Origin: Orientallactaga sibirica
Lineage: Eukaryota; Chordata; Mammalia; Rodentia; Dipodidae
Length of the DNA: 64,000 nucleotides
Assembly (NCBI GenBank): GCA_036365145.1
Contig: JAEOAD010000025.1
Span: forward strand, 30,637,001 to 30,701,000
Direction of reading: 5' to 3'
Part shown: in pieces, positions 47,041 to 56,938 of the stretch
Numbering within the stretch: position 1 is the first letter of the stretch
How the letters are laid out: each line of letters starts with the position of its first letter
Made by a program: the position numbers and the translations under genes
Notes under the pieces: model-generated
Database searches by the model: none
What the model was told of the DNA's origin: nothing
The model's input: only the letters and a program-made list of their open reading frames with translations

Positions 47041-48910
47041 AGGAAACAAGACAAAGGAGCCTAGAATGCCTGAGACACGGCAGCAGCTTATCCATGCATC
47101 CCTGACAATGCCACGCATGCCGCAGAGACTACTCAGAGTTGGGCTTACAAGGAAGCAGACAAAGTCAGCATGGAAATAGATGATAAGCGGAGAGCTGTGG
47201 CCATCGAAACAGAAAGAAGAGGCCACTGCAGAGACAGGAGGCTAGAATGATAGTCAGCCTGCAAATAAGTATAGCTAGCAACTATTCCTGCTGGCTGGAC
47301 TTCACTGGCTTGGCTGGGCATCACTGCCATTGGCTTGCTCTTTGCCATGTCAGTGGCTTCTGCTCTGATAAGAAGGCTGATTTCTATGGCTAAAGTGATG
47401 TCATTGCTTATAAAAGGAGAAAAAAAGACTGTAGATTCCAAGTTTGCTTTTGAAAAATATCATGTCTGGAACTGGAGTAAAAAGCAAAACTAAATTAAAA
47501 AACAACAACAACCGGAAAAAAAAAAAAAAAACAGGAAAACCTAGGGCCAGCATTCATGAGGAAGCCCATTGCCACCCACACTTTGGCTGACACAGGAGAT
47601 GTGAGCTTATCTATTGGAAAGTAACTTTCTAAGTGAGAGCCGCTGACAGCCATCATAACCCTCTGACATAACCTCACAATCACAGCCCACAGCCTCTCGT
47701 CCATGAACAAGATAACCACTTTTTCCAGAACTTTTTTTTGAACACCTGAGTCATTTCTTTACCACAGGGACAAATTTTCCCACAAGGCAAGTGACAAGCA
47801 AGGTATAAGCTAAGAGAAGCTAGGATCATCATCCCCAAATACCCTTTCTATGTTCATGCCCTCATCCTATGCCTACAGTATTCTAAAGCGTGTTTGAGTG
47901 ATCCAGTGCTGCACTTAGGGAAGGATCCATATGACTGGTTCTGTTTGGTTCTGTTTGGTTCTGTTTTCTCTAAAAGGGCTAGATGTAGATGGATGAAAAA
48001 GCAAGCATAAAACCATCACTAGAGCACCAAAAGCTGCAGAGAACTCAGTCTAAACCATCACTTCCGGATTCTCAAGTGATAATGAGAATATCAGAATTTT
48101 TTTTTGAAGGAATAATTTCACAAGAGTACTGTGAGTGGCATAGTTCATTCAGGTCAAAAGGTTAAAGAAATGGAGAATAAATAACTCATCTTAGAAGACA
48201 TCTCTCCGCGCTGGCTGGATGACTTGTCCCTCAGCCCCAACACAAAGGTGCAAGAAAGAACTGACAAAGGATATGTTTTTCTCCCATTATGTCTTACTCA
48301 TGGCTGGACAGCTACTTGAAGAAAATCTCATGTTTTATAGCATACTCTGAGTCAGTTTGCAGAGCTGCCACTGTGCTATGGTTTCTTGGCTCAGAAAACT
48401 TCATGGGCATGAGAAGAAGGGCAGCATCCCCAGCAAGGTGGCAGGTGGTTTGGGGGAGGGGAAAGGGCTTGTGATTTTTGCTTTGTGTACAAAGAATTGC
48501 TCTTTGATGGCATTCCTCCTTTCAAAGTGAAAGACAGTCTTTAGAGAAGTTTCTGTAGCAGGCAGTCTTCTAATAACAGTAGGAAATTGTTTCCACAGCA
48601 TTTGGGACTGTACTGACCCTGGTGCTATCCCCTCCCAGTTCAGCAGGCACCATATCTCCTTTGGATTACAAAAAGGTGATAGCATGCTTGGGCCTCATTA
48701 TAACAAGACTCCAGGGGGTAGGGAGAAAGCTGTCTCCAGTCTATAATTGTGTCAGCTGTACAAACTGAGTGCTGGCCCCTTTCATCAAAGCTTATGCTGC
48801 GAAGAGGCATCTTTCTTCGTCCAAGTTATATTCCCAATGCTGGTGAATATCCCCCATGGTATTTGTTACCTCGAGGGGACCAGCGTTGTTAATAACAAGT
48901 CCGCTCAGCC
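47041..48910. other. SINE-free stretch, middle part
   Basis: No recent repeat; a GGTTCTGTTT triplet repeat at about 47,938-47,966 and a poly(A) run at 47,517-47,532. Overlapping minus-strand frames at 47.0-47.7 kb lack domains. Confidence 0.4.
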
Positions 48911-49150
48911 CAGATTCCAAATGCTAATAGACTGATGGGCCTGGGGGGTGGGGGAGACACGTTTTCGGCTGGGTACGCGGCTGGCAGCAGCCCATCTCGC
49001 AACATTGACTCATGCCTGAATCACAGCCAGGCTGGCAGGATGTTGTTTTGGGGAAGTTCGCAGGCCTGTCAAAAACCTGCTGTTGCCATTGGCTGATATT
49101 ATGCAAGATTTCAAATGATATTTATTTATATTCTACTTTTGGATTTGTTG
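48911..49150. other. Candidate conserved non-coding element (weak)
   Basis: Contains CCATTGGCTGATATTATGCA (CCAAT-type box plus an octamer-like ATTATGCAA) followed by AAATGATATTTATTTATATT, and a TGACTCA AP-1 core within CATTGACTCATGCC. Repeat-free. Regulatory role is inference only. Confidence 0.25.
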
Positions 49151-50630
49151 TGTGGTACCCCCACCCTAATTCTCCAAGCTTCAAATGACCAAAAATTAAA
49201 GGTAGCCTCATAGCACATGAAAAGCACTTTGCCTGGAGCTCTCTTCAGCAACCAGGTCAGAGCAAAGCTGGGTAATTTGCTGTAATTCATTAAAGTAGTT
49301 TCTGAGCTCAGTCTCAGATGGGTACCTTGGGAGACAAGCCTGCTGAACAAGACCTAGGTTCGACATGCTTTCGTCAAAGTGTCTTCCTATCCACACCTGT
49401 AAAATATCACTGTGCCTTGTGCTGTGCGAACAGATTAAGTATGTAGAGTCCTTGATGGAGTCGGGCCTGGGGCTGGGTGTGTTTCCTTTGTTCCGCATCT
49501 GATATTGAGGGAGGGGCCCGTCGGACTGCAGCTCCTGGAAGACTAAAAGAGACTTACTAAGCTTTTCCATCCCAGCTCCTGCGACTCCCTGAATATGTAG
49601 GAGTTTAACTGCTAGAACTGAGGAAATTCTCCTAACTGTGTCATGGAGCACTGAGAAGTTCCTTTGCAGAAACTTGGTAGGCAGAAAGAGTGTGAGTGAA
49701 TTTATTTATATGCCTAATTTAAGACAAAATTGAGAGGCACAGTGTTCTAATAGAAGGAGTTCTGGCTGAGAAATTAAGATATGCTAGTTCCATTCTTAGC
49801 TCTTATGATGGCTCAGCGCAGTGAAACTGAGGTTTGGCACTTTGCAGAAGAATTTGAACTCTAGAGACAGTCAATTCAGGACAGAAATTATACAGAGATA
49901 CAGCCATGAGTCCCATTATCTACAGCTTTCATTGTCCTAATCAAAAGCAAATTTAACTCTCCCTAAATTCTTAAAAAGTCCTAATGGGAATATGTTCTTT
50001 GAGTTGAGCCTCTAGGGGGGAAATATGGAATTGTTTAGCATTCACTGTACAAGAAGAGCTCTTTGGAACCTTGTTCAAAGCCTGAGGTATGGAGGAGGGG
50101 CACCCCACACTGGCAATGGGAAGGCTTGCTGGTTCTTTCAAGTCCTGCCCAGGGCACTGGACACAGCTGCACCCTCTGCCTCTGGAAAAGTGACCTTGGA
50201 CAGGAGCAGAAGCACTCTCTGGGAAGATTTTAGATTTGTGAGGCACAGCAAGCCATGCTCAGTGTGGCACTGCAGTCACTCAGTGGCCAAGGTTGGCTGA
50301 GAAGACTACCAAGTACATGGAGATTCATATCAGGAAATTTCTCAGGCCACAGCAGTTACACAAAAGGGAATCCAAAGCACAGTTATAATCAAACTATGTT
50401 ATCAAACTGATACCTCAAAATCACCAGTTAATGAATTAAACATAGGGGCCTAGAAAAAATACCATAATTCAATGCTTTATACAAAGTAATCATCCTTGCT
50501 TTAACAACCTTTCTCCAAAACTTCCTTGATTTCTTTTGCCCATATATTTTAAATTTTCAACTGTCAAAATCCCACATTTCTCTCATTTTGACTATATCTT
50601 TGGTTAGCATTTAACTTTTATTCTATTTCA
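49151..50630. other. SINE-free stretch, right part
   Basis: The minus-strand open frame 49,208-49,651 (147 codons) has mixed, protein-like composition but no domain I recognise and no clear splice sites. It may be chance or a scrap of an old coding sequence. Confidence 0.35.
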
Positions 50631-50790
50631 CTGATCCAATAATTCAAGTATTTCTTGGTGCCAGCTCTGGGTCATGTATCTTGTTAGGTATTTAGGATGC
50701 AAAGTGACTTTCTCTGACCTGAGAACTGACATTCTGAATACTGGTGGTTAAGATGACAGAATATAAGCCTTGTCACAGAAAAAGGGTGGG
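50631..50790 (-). repeat. L2 LINE 3' fragment, antisense
   Basis: GTATTTCTTGGTGCCAGCTC and TTAGGTATTTAGGATGCAAA match the antisense L2 3' end pattern (GTGCCAGGCACTGTTCTAGG, GGGGATACA). Confidence 0.55.
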
Positions 50791-50812
50791 GACAAGATAA
50801 CACACGTTACAC

Positions 50813-50895
50813 CCCCCTTTTTTTTTCTTTCTTTCTTTTCTTTTTTTTTTTTTTTTTTTTTTTTGTTTGTTTGTTTGTTTGTTTGTTTGTTTTTG
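50813..50895. repeat. Poly(T)/(TTTG)n tract
   Basis: About 80 bp of T runs, TTTC and TTTG units. Resembles a retroposon poly(A) tail on the minus strand, but no element body was recognised to its right. Confidence 0.9.
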
Positions 50896-51969
50896 GCAAG
50901 AGTCAGATCTATAGGAACTTATTAAGCCAGGTAAGACCCCTGTGAGAATTCTGGAGGAAGCTGGTGCTAATCACCCTGGATCAGCTCTGAACAGCCACTG
51001 GGAAGCATGCTTGCCAACACAGGCAAGAGTCTTGAAAACTATGAGGAAGAGCTTCTCCCCATTTGCATCCTGCAAAATTAGAAAAATCAGAAGAGAACCT
51101 GCAAAATTAGAACAAAAGGGACTAGCTAAACAGCGAAAGAACACCTCCAGATAGCATTCGACAACCTCCCCTCCTCCACAAGCCAACACCTGGAACACCA
51201 GAGATGGCAGGAAGCCATGGACCCCAAGTCACCCCCTCCCACCCCACCATAGCATCCAGACTAGATCCTCTGAACCACTGGCCAACCTAGTCAGCTGAGA
51301 CAAGCACATAGTGCACCAAGGAAGGTAGTAGCATCACAACTTAATGTAGGTGAGATAGAAACTCACCCTAAAAGATAACTATGCTCATTTACACTGAGGC
51401 AGTAACATAACCCAAATCCTGGTATATAGGTTTGACCCAGAGTGCTAGTCACAGCTTCCCTATCAGGGCAGGTTGCTTAAGAAACATCACATGGAGGGAA
51501 AGAATTCAAAACCCAGCCCATTAAGCAGAAACACTGAATTGTTAGAGTCTGTGTACCTTCAGTATAGTTTGCCTTTTAAAACTAATTTGTATGTTGGGTT
51601 AATTTCTGTCATTTTGATACATTCTTTCCAAAATTTTAGTGCCTTTTTAAAATTAGCACTCATGCATATTCCATGTTTGTTTTGTTTGTGTTGGTATATT
51701 GCCAAATTGGACTTTTGCGATGTTCTATATTTTCTCCATCTAGTCGACTATTGTGATCTCTACTACTCTTCCTATGCACAACTCATACACTTTCCTCTCT
51801 CTCTAACCTCTTTTCCACATTCTTTCCTACTTATCCCCTCTTCTTTATTCACCATAACTACAACCTTCCACCACAACAGCCTCTGAAATCTGTGGAGAGT
51901 AACAATATCCCAACATTCCTCTCCCAGATACTTATGCCACCTCTATCTTTTTCAAAGTTAATACTAGTC
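50896..51969 (+). repeat. Possible L1 5' region (left of the ERV)
   Basis: About 1.07 kb ending exactly where the minus-strand retroviral LTR begins. It has no open frame of note, ends in a pyrimidine-rich stretch (51,780-51,880), and lies on the side where the 5' part of the L1 at 56.3 kb would be. I did not see diagnostic L1 promoter motifs, so this is inference from position and general character. It may be unrelated DNA. Confidence 0.3.
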
Positions 51970-52534
51970 TGTGGTTCCTTGGTGGAACCTCGGTGTACCA
52001 GGGGCATCCAGGCAATGGTAGAGCGGGGTCTTGAGCAGCTGTGTGATAGGAAGAAACACCCAGGAGACAGCTTGTTTATTTGCCAGGGGAATGGGTTAAT
52101 AAGCATTTGTGAAAGAGTAGAAATAGGTATGGGTAGGTACAGGTCATAAGGGATTGGTCAGTTCAAAGGTCCTGCTGATGCCTAATTAGCATGTAGTGAC
52201 ATCATGGGAAAGCAGGAAAGGGCCACATGGTCTAAGTGTCAAGAAAAGGTATAGGGAATGGGTTGTAGGGAGATAGGCTGTGCGAAGGCTGCTGGCTGGT
52301 ACCACATTAACATATAGGGACTTAAGTGGACAAAGGCTCTGGGGAAAGTGAAACCTAAGTCTTATCAGGATGTCCAGGTGCCTAGGGCTAGGGGGAGGGA
52401 GTTGCCTTACTCTTGCCAGTCTCGAGATTATTGGGGTTGGGGCTCTCTGCAACCTCAGTGTCCAGAGCCCTTAGTCATACCTGACAACTCAGACCTGCCA
52501 CCAGTAGCCTGGGGACCTTCAACCATGCCCTACA
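51970..52534 (-). repeat. ERV 3' LTR (565 bp)
   Basis: On the minus strand the LTR starts TGTAGGGCATGG and ends GGAACCACA, giving TGT...ACA ends. It directly follows a polypurine tract, and an AATAAA lies at about 52,075-52,081 (plus-strand TTTATT within CTTGTTTATTTGCC), about 105 bp from the LTR end, so R and U5 are at the left. The last ~75 bp match a second copy at 56,254-56,335, the 5' LTR end of the same provirus. No target-site duplication can be checked because the outer 5' LTR end is missing. Confidence 0.88.
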
Positions 52535-52549
52535 GCTCCCCCTTTGTTT
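52535..52549 (-). other. Polypurine tract of the ERV
   Basis: Minus-strand AAACAAAGGGGGAGC directly before the TGTAG start of the LTR. This is the primer site for plus-strand DNA synthesis in retroviruses and fixes the LTR boundary and orientation. The form resembles betaretroviral tracts. Confidence 0.88.
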
Positions 52550-53760
52550 TTATAATGGGGCAGTATAATCATATTGAGTGAGATTTTTATAGTCTACCGC
52601 AGATCTAGACAGAGCTAGATGGTGCACAAGGACCTGATTGGTAACAACCTCAGCAATATTAGTTATTTTTTGTCTGAGAAATTTGATAAGGCAGGGGGTC
52701 ACAGGTAACAGGGTTCCTATAGCCAGGAGGGGGCCAAGGAAGGGAAGAAGCCAAGTTATTAAAGGGTTAGAGAACCAGGTGGTGGGGTCAGGTTTGTAGC
52801 AGTCAAGTAGCTCCTTGCAGAGTTTCTTGAGGGTCTTAACATTTTGTTCAACAATGTTTTATTCATTAACAATAAAACAACATTCTTCTCCCAAGACCAC
52901 ACATGTCCCCCCATGTTCAGCAGTGATGAGGTCTAAGGCTCTGCGGTTTTGGAGCACCACACCCATGAGAGAGTTTAATTGTCTCTGAAGAGACTCAAGG
53001 CTGTTGGTAGTTGATATCACAGCCTGGTCAAGCTTGTTTCTGAAGTCACCCAGGAGGTGATTGGTTTGGACCAAGGCAGCTCCTGCAGCACCAGAGGCCC
53101 CCTGGGACAGCGTCACACTGAGGCCCACCAGTAGAGGGATGAAAATCTCTCTAGGTTGACAAGGGCTGAGTCTGTAGGCCGCTTCTTCTTCCTCATAGAG
53201 ATGCACCTGTGGAACAATCAAGACTGGGGAACAATAAGTGGGAGAGGAAATATTTATGCATGGGGTGGTTAGCCCTTCACACCATAGGAGAGCTGGTGTC
53301 TTGACACAAGTGGTCTTGGTTATTGAAATATTGAGGAGGCACTGAGCTCTGGTCAGCTTAGCGCTGGACAGGCAGAGGAGAATGCCTTGACTGGAATCAA
53401 GGAGGGGAATATCAGTAAGGCAGAGTTGGGAATAATTTGTTATTGATGTGGAGTATTGAAGGGTAGCATTAATAGGGACCACAGTTAGCAGAGGATGGGT
53501 ACTGGATGCACAAAAGAAGCAGTTAGAGGCATTGGGGTAGTTAGTAAAAGGAAGAAGATAGGCCACATATTGGATGTATTATGCCCATGTTATAGTGGTT
53601 TGTATTTTTTGTAACTTGTTTTTCCAGTGAGAGAATATGTTGGTTAGTTTTCACTGGGCAGAAAGCAGGGGTATACTGTCTAGAAATATGAAGAGTACCA
53701 GAGGGAGATGATGAGAAGCTAGGAGTATAGAGTTTTCCTGTCACCCCTACCCACTAGTGT
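52550..53760 (-). pseudogene. env: ERV envelope remnant (gamma/D-type env), SU C-terminus and TM
   Basis: Retroviral envelope glycoprotein remnant of an endogenous retrovirus. The frame from 53,566 to 52,859 (235 codons from the first ATG) shows, in order: a CFFC motif (CXXC of the surface subunit, residues about 17-20), several N-glycosylation sites, a degenerate subunit junction near residue 140 without a basic cleavage motif, a hydrophobic fusion-peptide-like stretch (about 145-170), a heptad-repeat region, an immunosuppressive-domain-like motif starting LQNRRALDL (about 205-213), and a CX6CC motif (about 221-229). CX6CC with CXXC is typical of gammaretroviral and D-type (MPMV-like) Env. 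A TAA at 52,859-52,861 lies just after CX6CC; the same frame is then open for a further 102 codons, including the expected anchor and tail, to a TAA at 52,550-52,552. Upstream, SU sequence continues in another frame (53,541-53,744), showing a frameshift near 53.57-53.6 kb. The SU N-terminus is lost. A non-functional relic in this form, although the distal frame is otherwise well kept. Confidence 0.85.
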
Positions 53761-53863
53761 TCATCCCTTGAGTCTCTGGACGAATGAGCAAGCAAGCCAG
53801 GGGAGCAGGTTGACAGCATAAATACTGTCAGTATCTCCACATGTGTCTCTTTACCTTATAAAA
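53761..53863. other. Short spacer between env remnant and SINE tail
   Basis: Possibly the last eroded env-side retroviral DNA; not assignable. Confidence 0.4.
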
Positions 53864-53943
53864 TTGGCATGCCCATTCTTTATCTGTCTTCCTCTCCCTC
53901 TCTCTCTGTCTCTCTCTGTGTCTCTCTCAAAAAAAAAAAAAAA
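53864..53943 (+). repeat. B2-superfamily SINE 3' end, 5'-truncated
   Basis: TGGCATGCCCATTCTTTATC, pyrimidine-rich CTCTCTC region and a poly(A) tail. Only the last ~80 bp of the element are present. Confidence 0.85.
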
Positions 53944-54124
53944 CTTTCATTGTCCTTACCATAAGACTTTTAATAAAAGGCCTTTTGAAATAACTTTTTT
54001 ATAAGAGTAGAGCAGACTTGACTTATACTATTTATCTAGAATAAACATATAGAATAAACATATATAGATTTTATCATTTATTGATTTTGGAATTTTGTTT
54101 CTTATAACTTTTCTGAAACACATT
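53944..54124. other. Short unannotated spacer
   Basis: AT-rich, no feature recognised. Confidence 0.45.
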
Positions 54125-54333
54125 TTTAAAATATTTTATTTATTTATTTGAGAGAAAGAAACAGGCAGAGAGAGAGGAAGAGAATGGTTGTGCCAGGGCC
54201 TCCACCCACTACAAACAAACTCCAGATGCATGTGCCCCCTTGTGCATCTGGCTTGTGTGGATCCTAGAGAATCGAAACAGGATCCTTTGGCTTTGCAGGC
54301 AAACTCCTTAACCTCTAAGCCATCTCTCCAGCT
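54125..54333 (-). repeat. B2-superfamily SINE (DIP-like), short form
   Basis: ATTTTATTTATTTATTTGAG tail and CTAAGCCATCTCTCCAGCT head; full length. Confidence 0.94.
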
Positions 54334-54966
54334 ATTAGAAATTTTCTTACAAATTCAGTATCAAGTAAATCTAAATTTAAACATGAATCTTGAGACTGTT
54401 TTCCTGTTAGTAGTCCCACAGAAGCAGAGAGAGACAAAGTAAACTTAAAACAGTTGCAAATTCATATAAAAGTCCCCATCTATTCACAGCGACTTGGCAT
54501 TCACCCATTATGCTGTGGCCAGGATCCTGAGAGTCCCTGTGCCTGCAGCCTCCTGTCTCTGCAAGGCAGGGAAGCTAAGAAAGAGCCATTAGGGATTTTT
54601 CCTGGGGTGGCATATACCAAGGAGCTCTGTGTCTTGACTCTCTGTCCACCAATGACATTTGTGTGTTTGGCTTCCCTCTTACTCTTAGGGACACCTGGCC
54701 ATCTGCAGATGAAGCCCTTCAGGGGAACACAGCGGGACAGCATAACCCTTTTTTTTGCAAGTGTGGAGGGGCTCTCCCTCCTCATCTGATAGGTATGTGG
54801 TTGGGTTTATAGGTTGAGTGGCTTCTTCCACTCCCATTTGTCTAGCTCAGAGACCTTTGAAAAACCTTGCAGAGAGACTTTCACCCCGTTTTGCCTCCTT
54901 GCATTGTTTATCCCCTTCCTCAGTGTCATGCCCTGGAATGTTGGAATTTCCCAGTGGAGAAGACAG

Positions 54967-55009
<43 letters not shown>

Positions 55010-55362
55010 CCTCCCTTTCTGTGGCCTTGGGTTTAGCCATTTTCAAGTCCTGACAGCCAATAGCTCATTACTGGAGAGTGTGTTAGGAGGCAGCTGTGTG
55101 TGTGTGTGGGGGGGGGTGATCTCTGGCCTTGAAGCTTCTGGTCTGACTTTAGCTGAGCTGTTTTTTGTTTTTTGTTTTTTGTTTGTTTGTTTGTTTGTTT
55201 TTTTCCCTAAGGAGAGTTTTGGACTTTTCTCAGGGATACAGGGCAGCTCTCTGATTTCACCAGTTTAAGAATAGAAGAATCTTGTATTTTCCCCTGCCTA
55301 TGATCTTAATTACTTTCAGTGTTCCTTCTGGGGGCCATTCAACATTAAAAGCTGGTCATGCA
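54334..55362. other. Unannotated 1-kb stretch with simple repeats
   Basis: Between the two retroviral pieces, yet no gag or pol motif was recognised. Holds a (CT)n run at about 54,968-55,007, a GT/G run near 55,099-55,117 and a (TTTG)n run at 55,161-55,202. Open frames 54,454-54,789 and 54,867-55,268 (+) lack domains or are driven by these repeats. Confidence 0.4.
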
Positions 55363-55608
55363 GGGCTGGAGAGATGGCTTAATGGTTTAACTGCCTGCCT
55401 GCTAAGCCTAAAAACACCAGTTCCAATCTCCAGGTCCCATGTTTAGCCAGATGCAAAGTGATGCAAGGGTGCAATGCTGCACTTGCCCACAAGGGGGCAC
55501 ACACATCTGGAGCTCGTTAACAGCAGCTGAGAGGCTGCTGGTGCTCCCATTCTCTATCTGCTTGTCTGTCTGTCTGTCTGTCTGTCTCTCAAAAAAAAAA
55601 AAAAAAAA
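55363..55608 (+). repeat. B2-superfamily SINE (DIP-like), long form
   Basis: GGGCTGGAGAGATGGCTTAA head, long-form insert GTGATGCAAGGGTGCAATGC, CAGCAGCTGAGAGGCTGCTG, (TGTC)n at about 55,564-55,587 and poly(A). Confidence 0.95.
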
Positions 55609-56045
55609 CTAGGACAGTGGGTTTGGTGGGGACCATCCCTCACAATGAAATGGCACTGTTCAGAACAGAAATCATTTTACAGCCTTAGGGCTAGGAGCCA
55701 CATATATACTCACATATACATATTCATTTCAAGTGCACTTTTCACATAGATTCCAGACAACCATTTCCCCTCATGTATTCATTCATTCATTCCTTCAGAA
55801 GCAATGCATTTTCATTCTAAATTGCTATTCTATTTACAATTCAGGAGGAAAAAAACAAACCATGTTAGTGGGAGCATGATAGAGCAGGGAGAAGGTCGTA
55901 CATGCAGAGTGAAAATTTTTGAACTATTTGCCTTACATTGGCAGTTTTCTACATCAGTGAGAATTTGGACATTAATAGGAAAAGCTGCAACTCCTTGATT
56001 ATATATATTCATATTGTTATCTTGGATTTCACTTAGCTGTTGCGT
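55609..56045. other. Unannotated stretch
   Basis: No feature recognised. Could include eroded retroviral leader or gag, but no motif supports it. Confidence 0.35.
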
Positions 56046-56253
56046 GATTGTTGGTGATGGGGCGGATAGGGATAAGGCAGGAGGCTGGGGATGGCATGAA
56101 CCAAAAACAAAGAAGGAAAAAAGAGAAACTTGCCAGCCCTCAAATGTGGAGGCAAGGCCAAAGGGGCCCATTACTTTTAGGAGGACAATGTCCCTCCAGA
56201 GGAGCACTCACATACCCTGGAGCATCTCAGAGAGCCCCAGATTGGGTGCCAAC
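56046..56253 (-). other. ERV primer binding site and leader
   Basis: On the minus strand, two bases (GT) after the LTR end comes TGGCACCCAATCTGGGGC at about 56,234-56,251. It differs at three positions from TGGCGCCCAACGTGGGGC, complementary to the 3' end of tRNA-Lys1,2; two of the differences are CpG-type decay. The ~190 bp beyond is taken as untranslated leader; no gag start was identified. Confidence 0.7.
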
Positions 56254-56335
56254 TGTGGTTCCTGGTCGTCCTGGAGCCATGGTGCCTCAGTGTCCCAGGG
56301 GCATCCAGGCAATGATGGATCCAGGTCTTGAGTGG
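56254..56335 (-). repeat. ERV 5' LTR, U5 end only
   Basis: TGTGGTTCCTGGTCGTCCTG, CAGGGGCATCCAGGCAATGA and CCAGGTCTTGAG match the left end of the LTR at 51,970, with a ~10-bp length difference. The rest of this LTR is missing and L1 sequence begins at once. Confidence 0.82.
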
Positions 56336-56338
56336 CCT

Positions 56339-56938
56339 AAGAATACAATACAGCTAATAAAACAAACAGAAAATCCAAGCAATGAAATAACCCAAGAATC
56401 CCAATGCAGTAATACAAGAAACACGCACACACAAAATCAAAACAACACAACTCCTCCAAAAATTATTAGTCCCAGAATAGTGACCTCCAGAAAGAGTGAA
56501 CTGGATGGACTGTGGAACATAGAACTCAAAAAAATGATTACAGGTATGTTCAAAGAAACAAATAAAAAAAAATTCTGAAAGAATCTCAAGACAGTATAGG
56601 AAATCAACTGAATGACAGAAAGGTTGATACAAGATATGAATAAGGAAATAGAAAAGCCAACCTGAAATACTGTAAATGAAAAACACAGCCAAATAAAAAC
56701 TCCATAGAAAGCTTTACTGATATAATGGATCAAGGAAAGGACAGAAAATCTGCGACTGATGACAAGCTGGAGGAATTGGAATATCCCAACAAGAAGAAAG
56801 ATAAATTAATAAGAAGATAAGAGCATAAATGCCAAGATGTTCAGGACACTATGAAAAGCTCAAATCTAAGAATTCTGGGTATAGAAAAAGGAGAAATTCA
56901 ATGAAATTGGAAGAATCATCAGGACATATTTAAAAAAA
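56339..56938 (+). pseudogene. L1 ORF1 remnant
   Basis: LINE-1 ORF1 encodes the RNA-binding chaperone of the retrotransposon. The sequence here keeps the coiled-coil-type, Lys/Glu-rich part (for example the ELKKMITGMFKETNKK stretch near 56,526-56,573) and the start of the RRM region (around 56,850-56,880), but has many stops and lacks its N-terminus. It joins abruptly to ORF2 sequence at about 56,938, so the ORF1 C-terminus and the whole endonuclease domain of ORF2 are deleted. Confidence 0.72.

Noticed and set aside
54807..55268. Several overlapping frames with SLSLSL or RERERE
   Set aside because: Driven by the (CT)n run at about 54,968-55,007.
55830..56207. 125-codon minus-strand frame just inside the primer binding site, considered as gag
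   Set aside because: No matrix, capsid or zinc-knuckle features; the composition does not look like Gag.
56048..56578. 176-codon plus-strand open frame
   Set aside because: Crosses from antisense retroviral leader and U5 into L1 ORF1, so it is a fusion of unrelated remnants.
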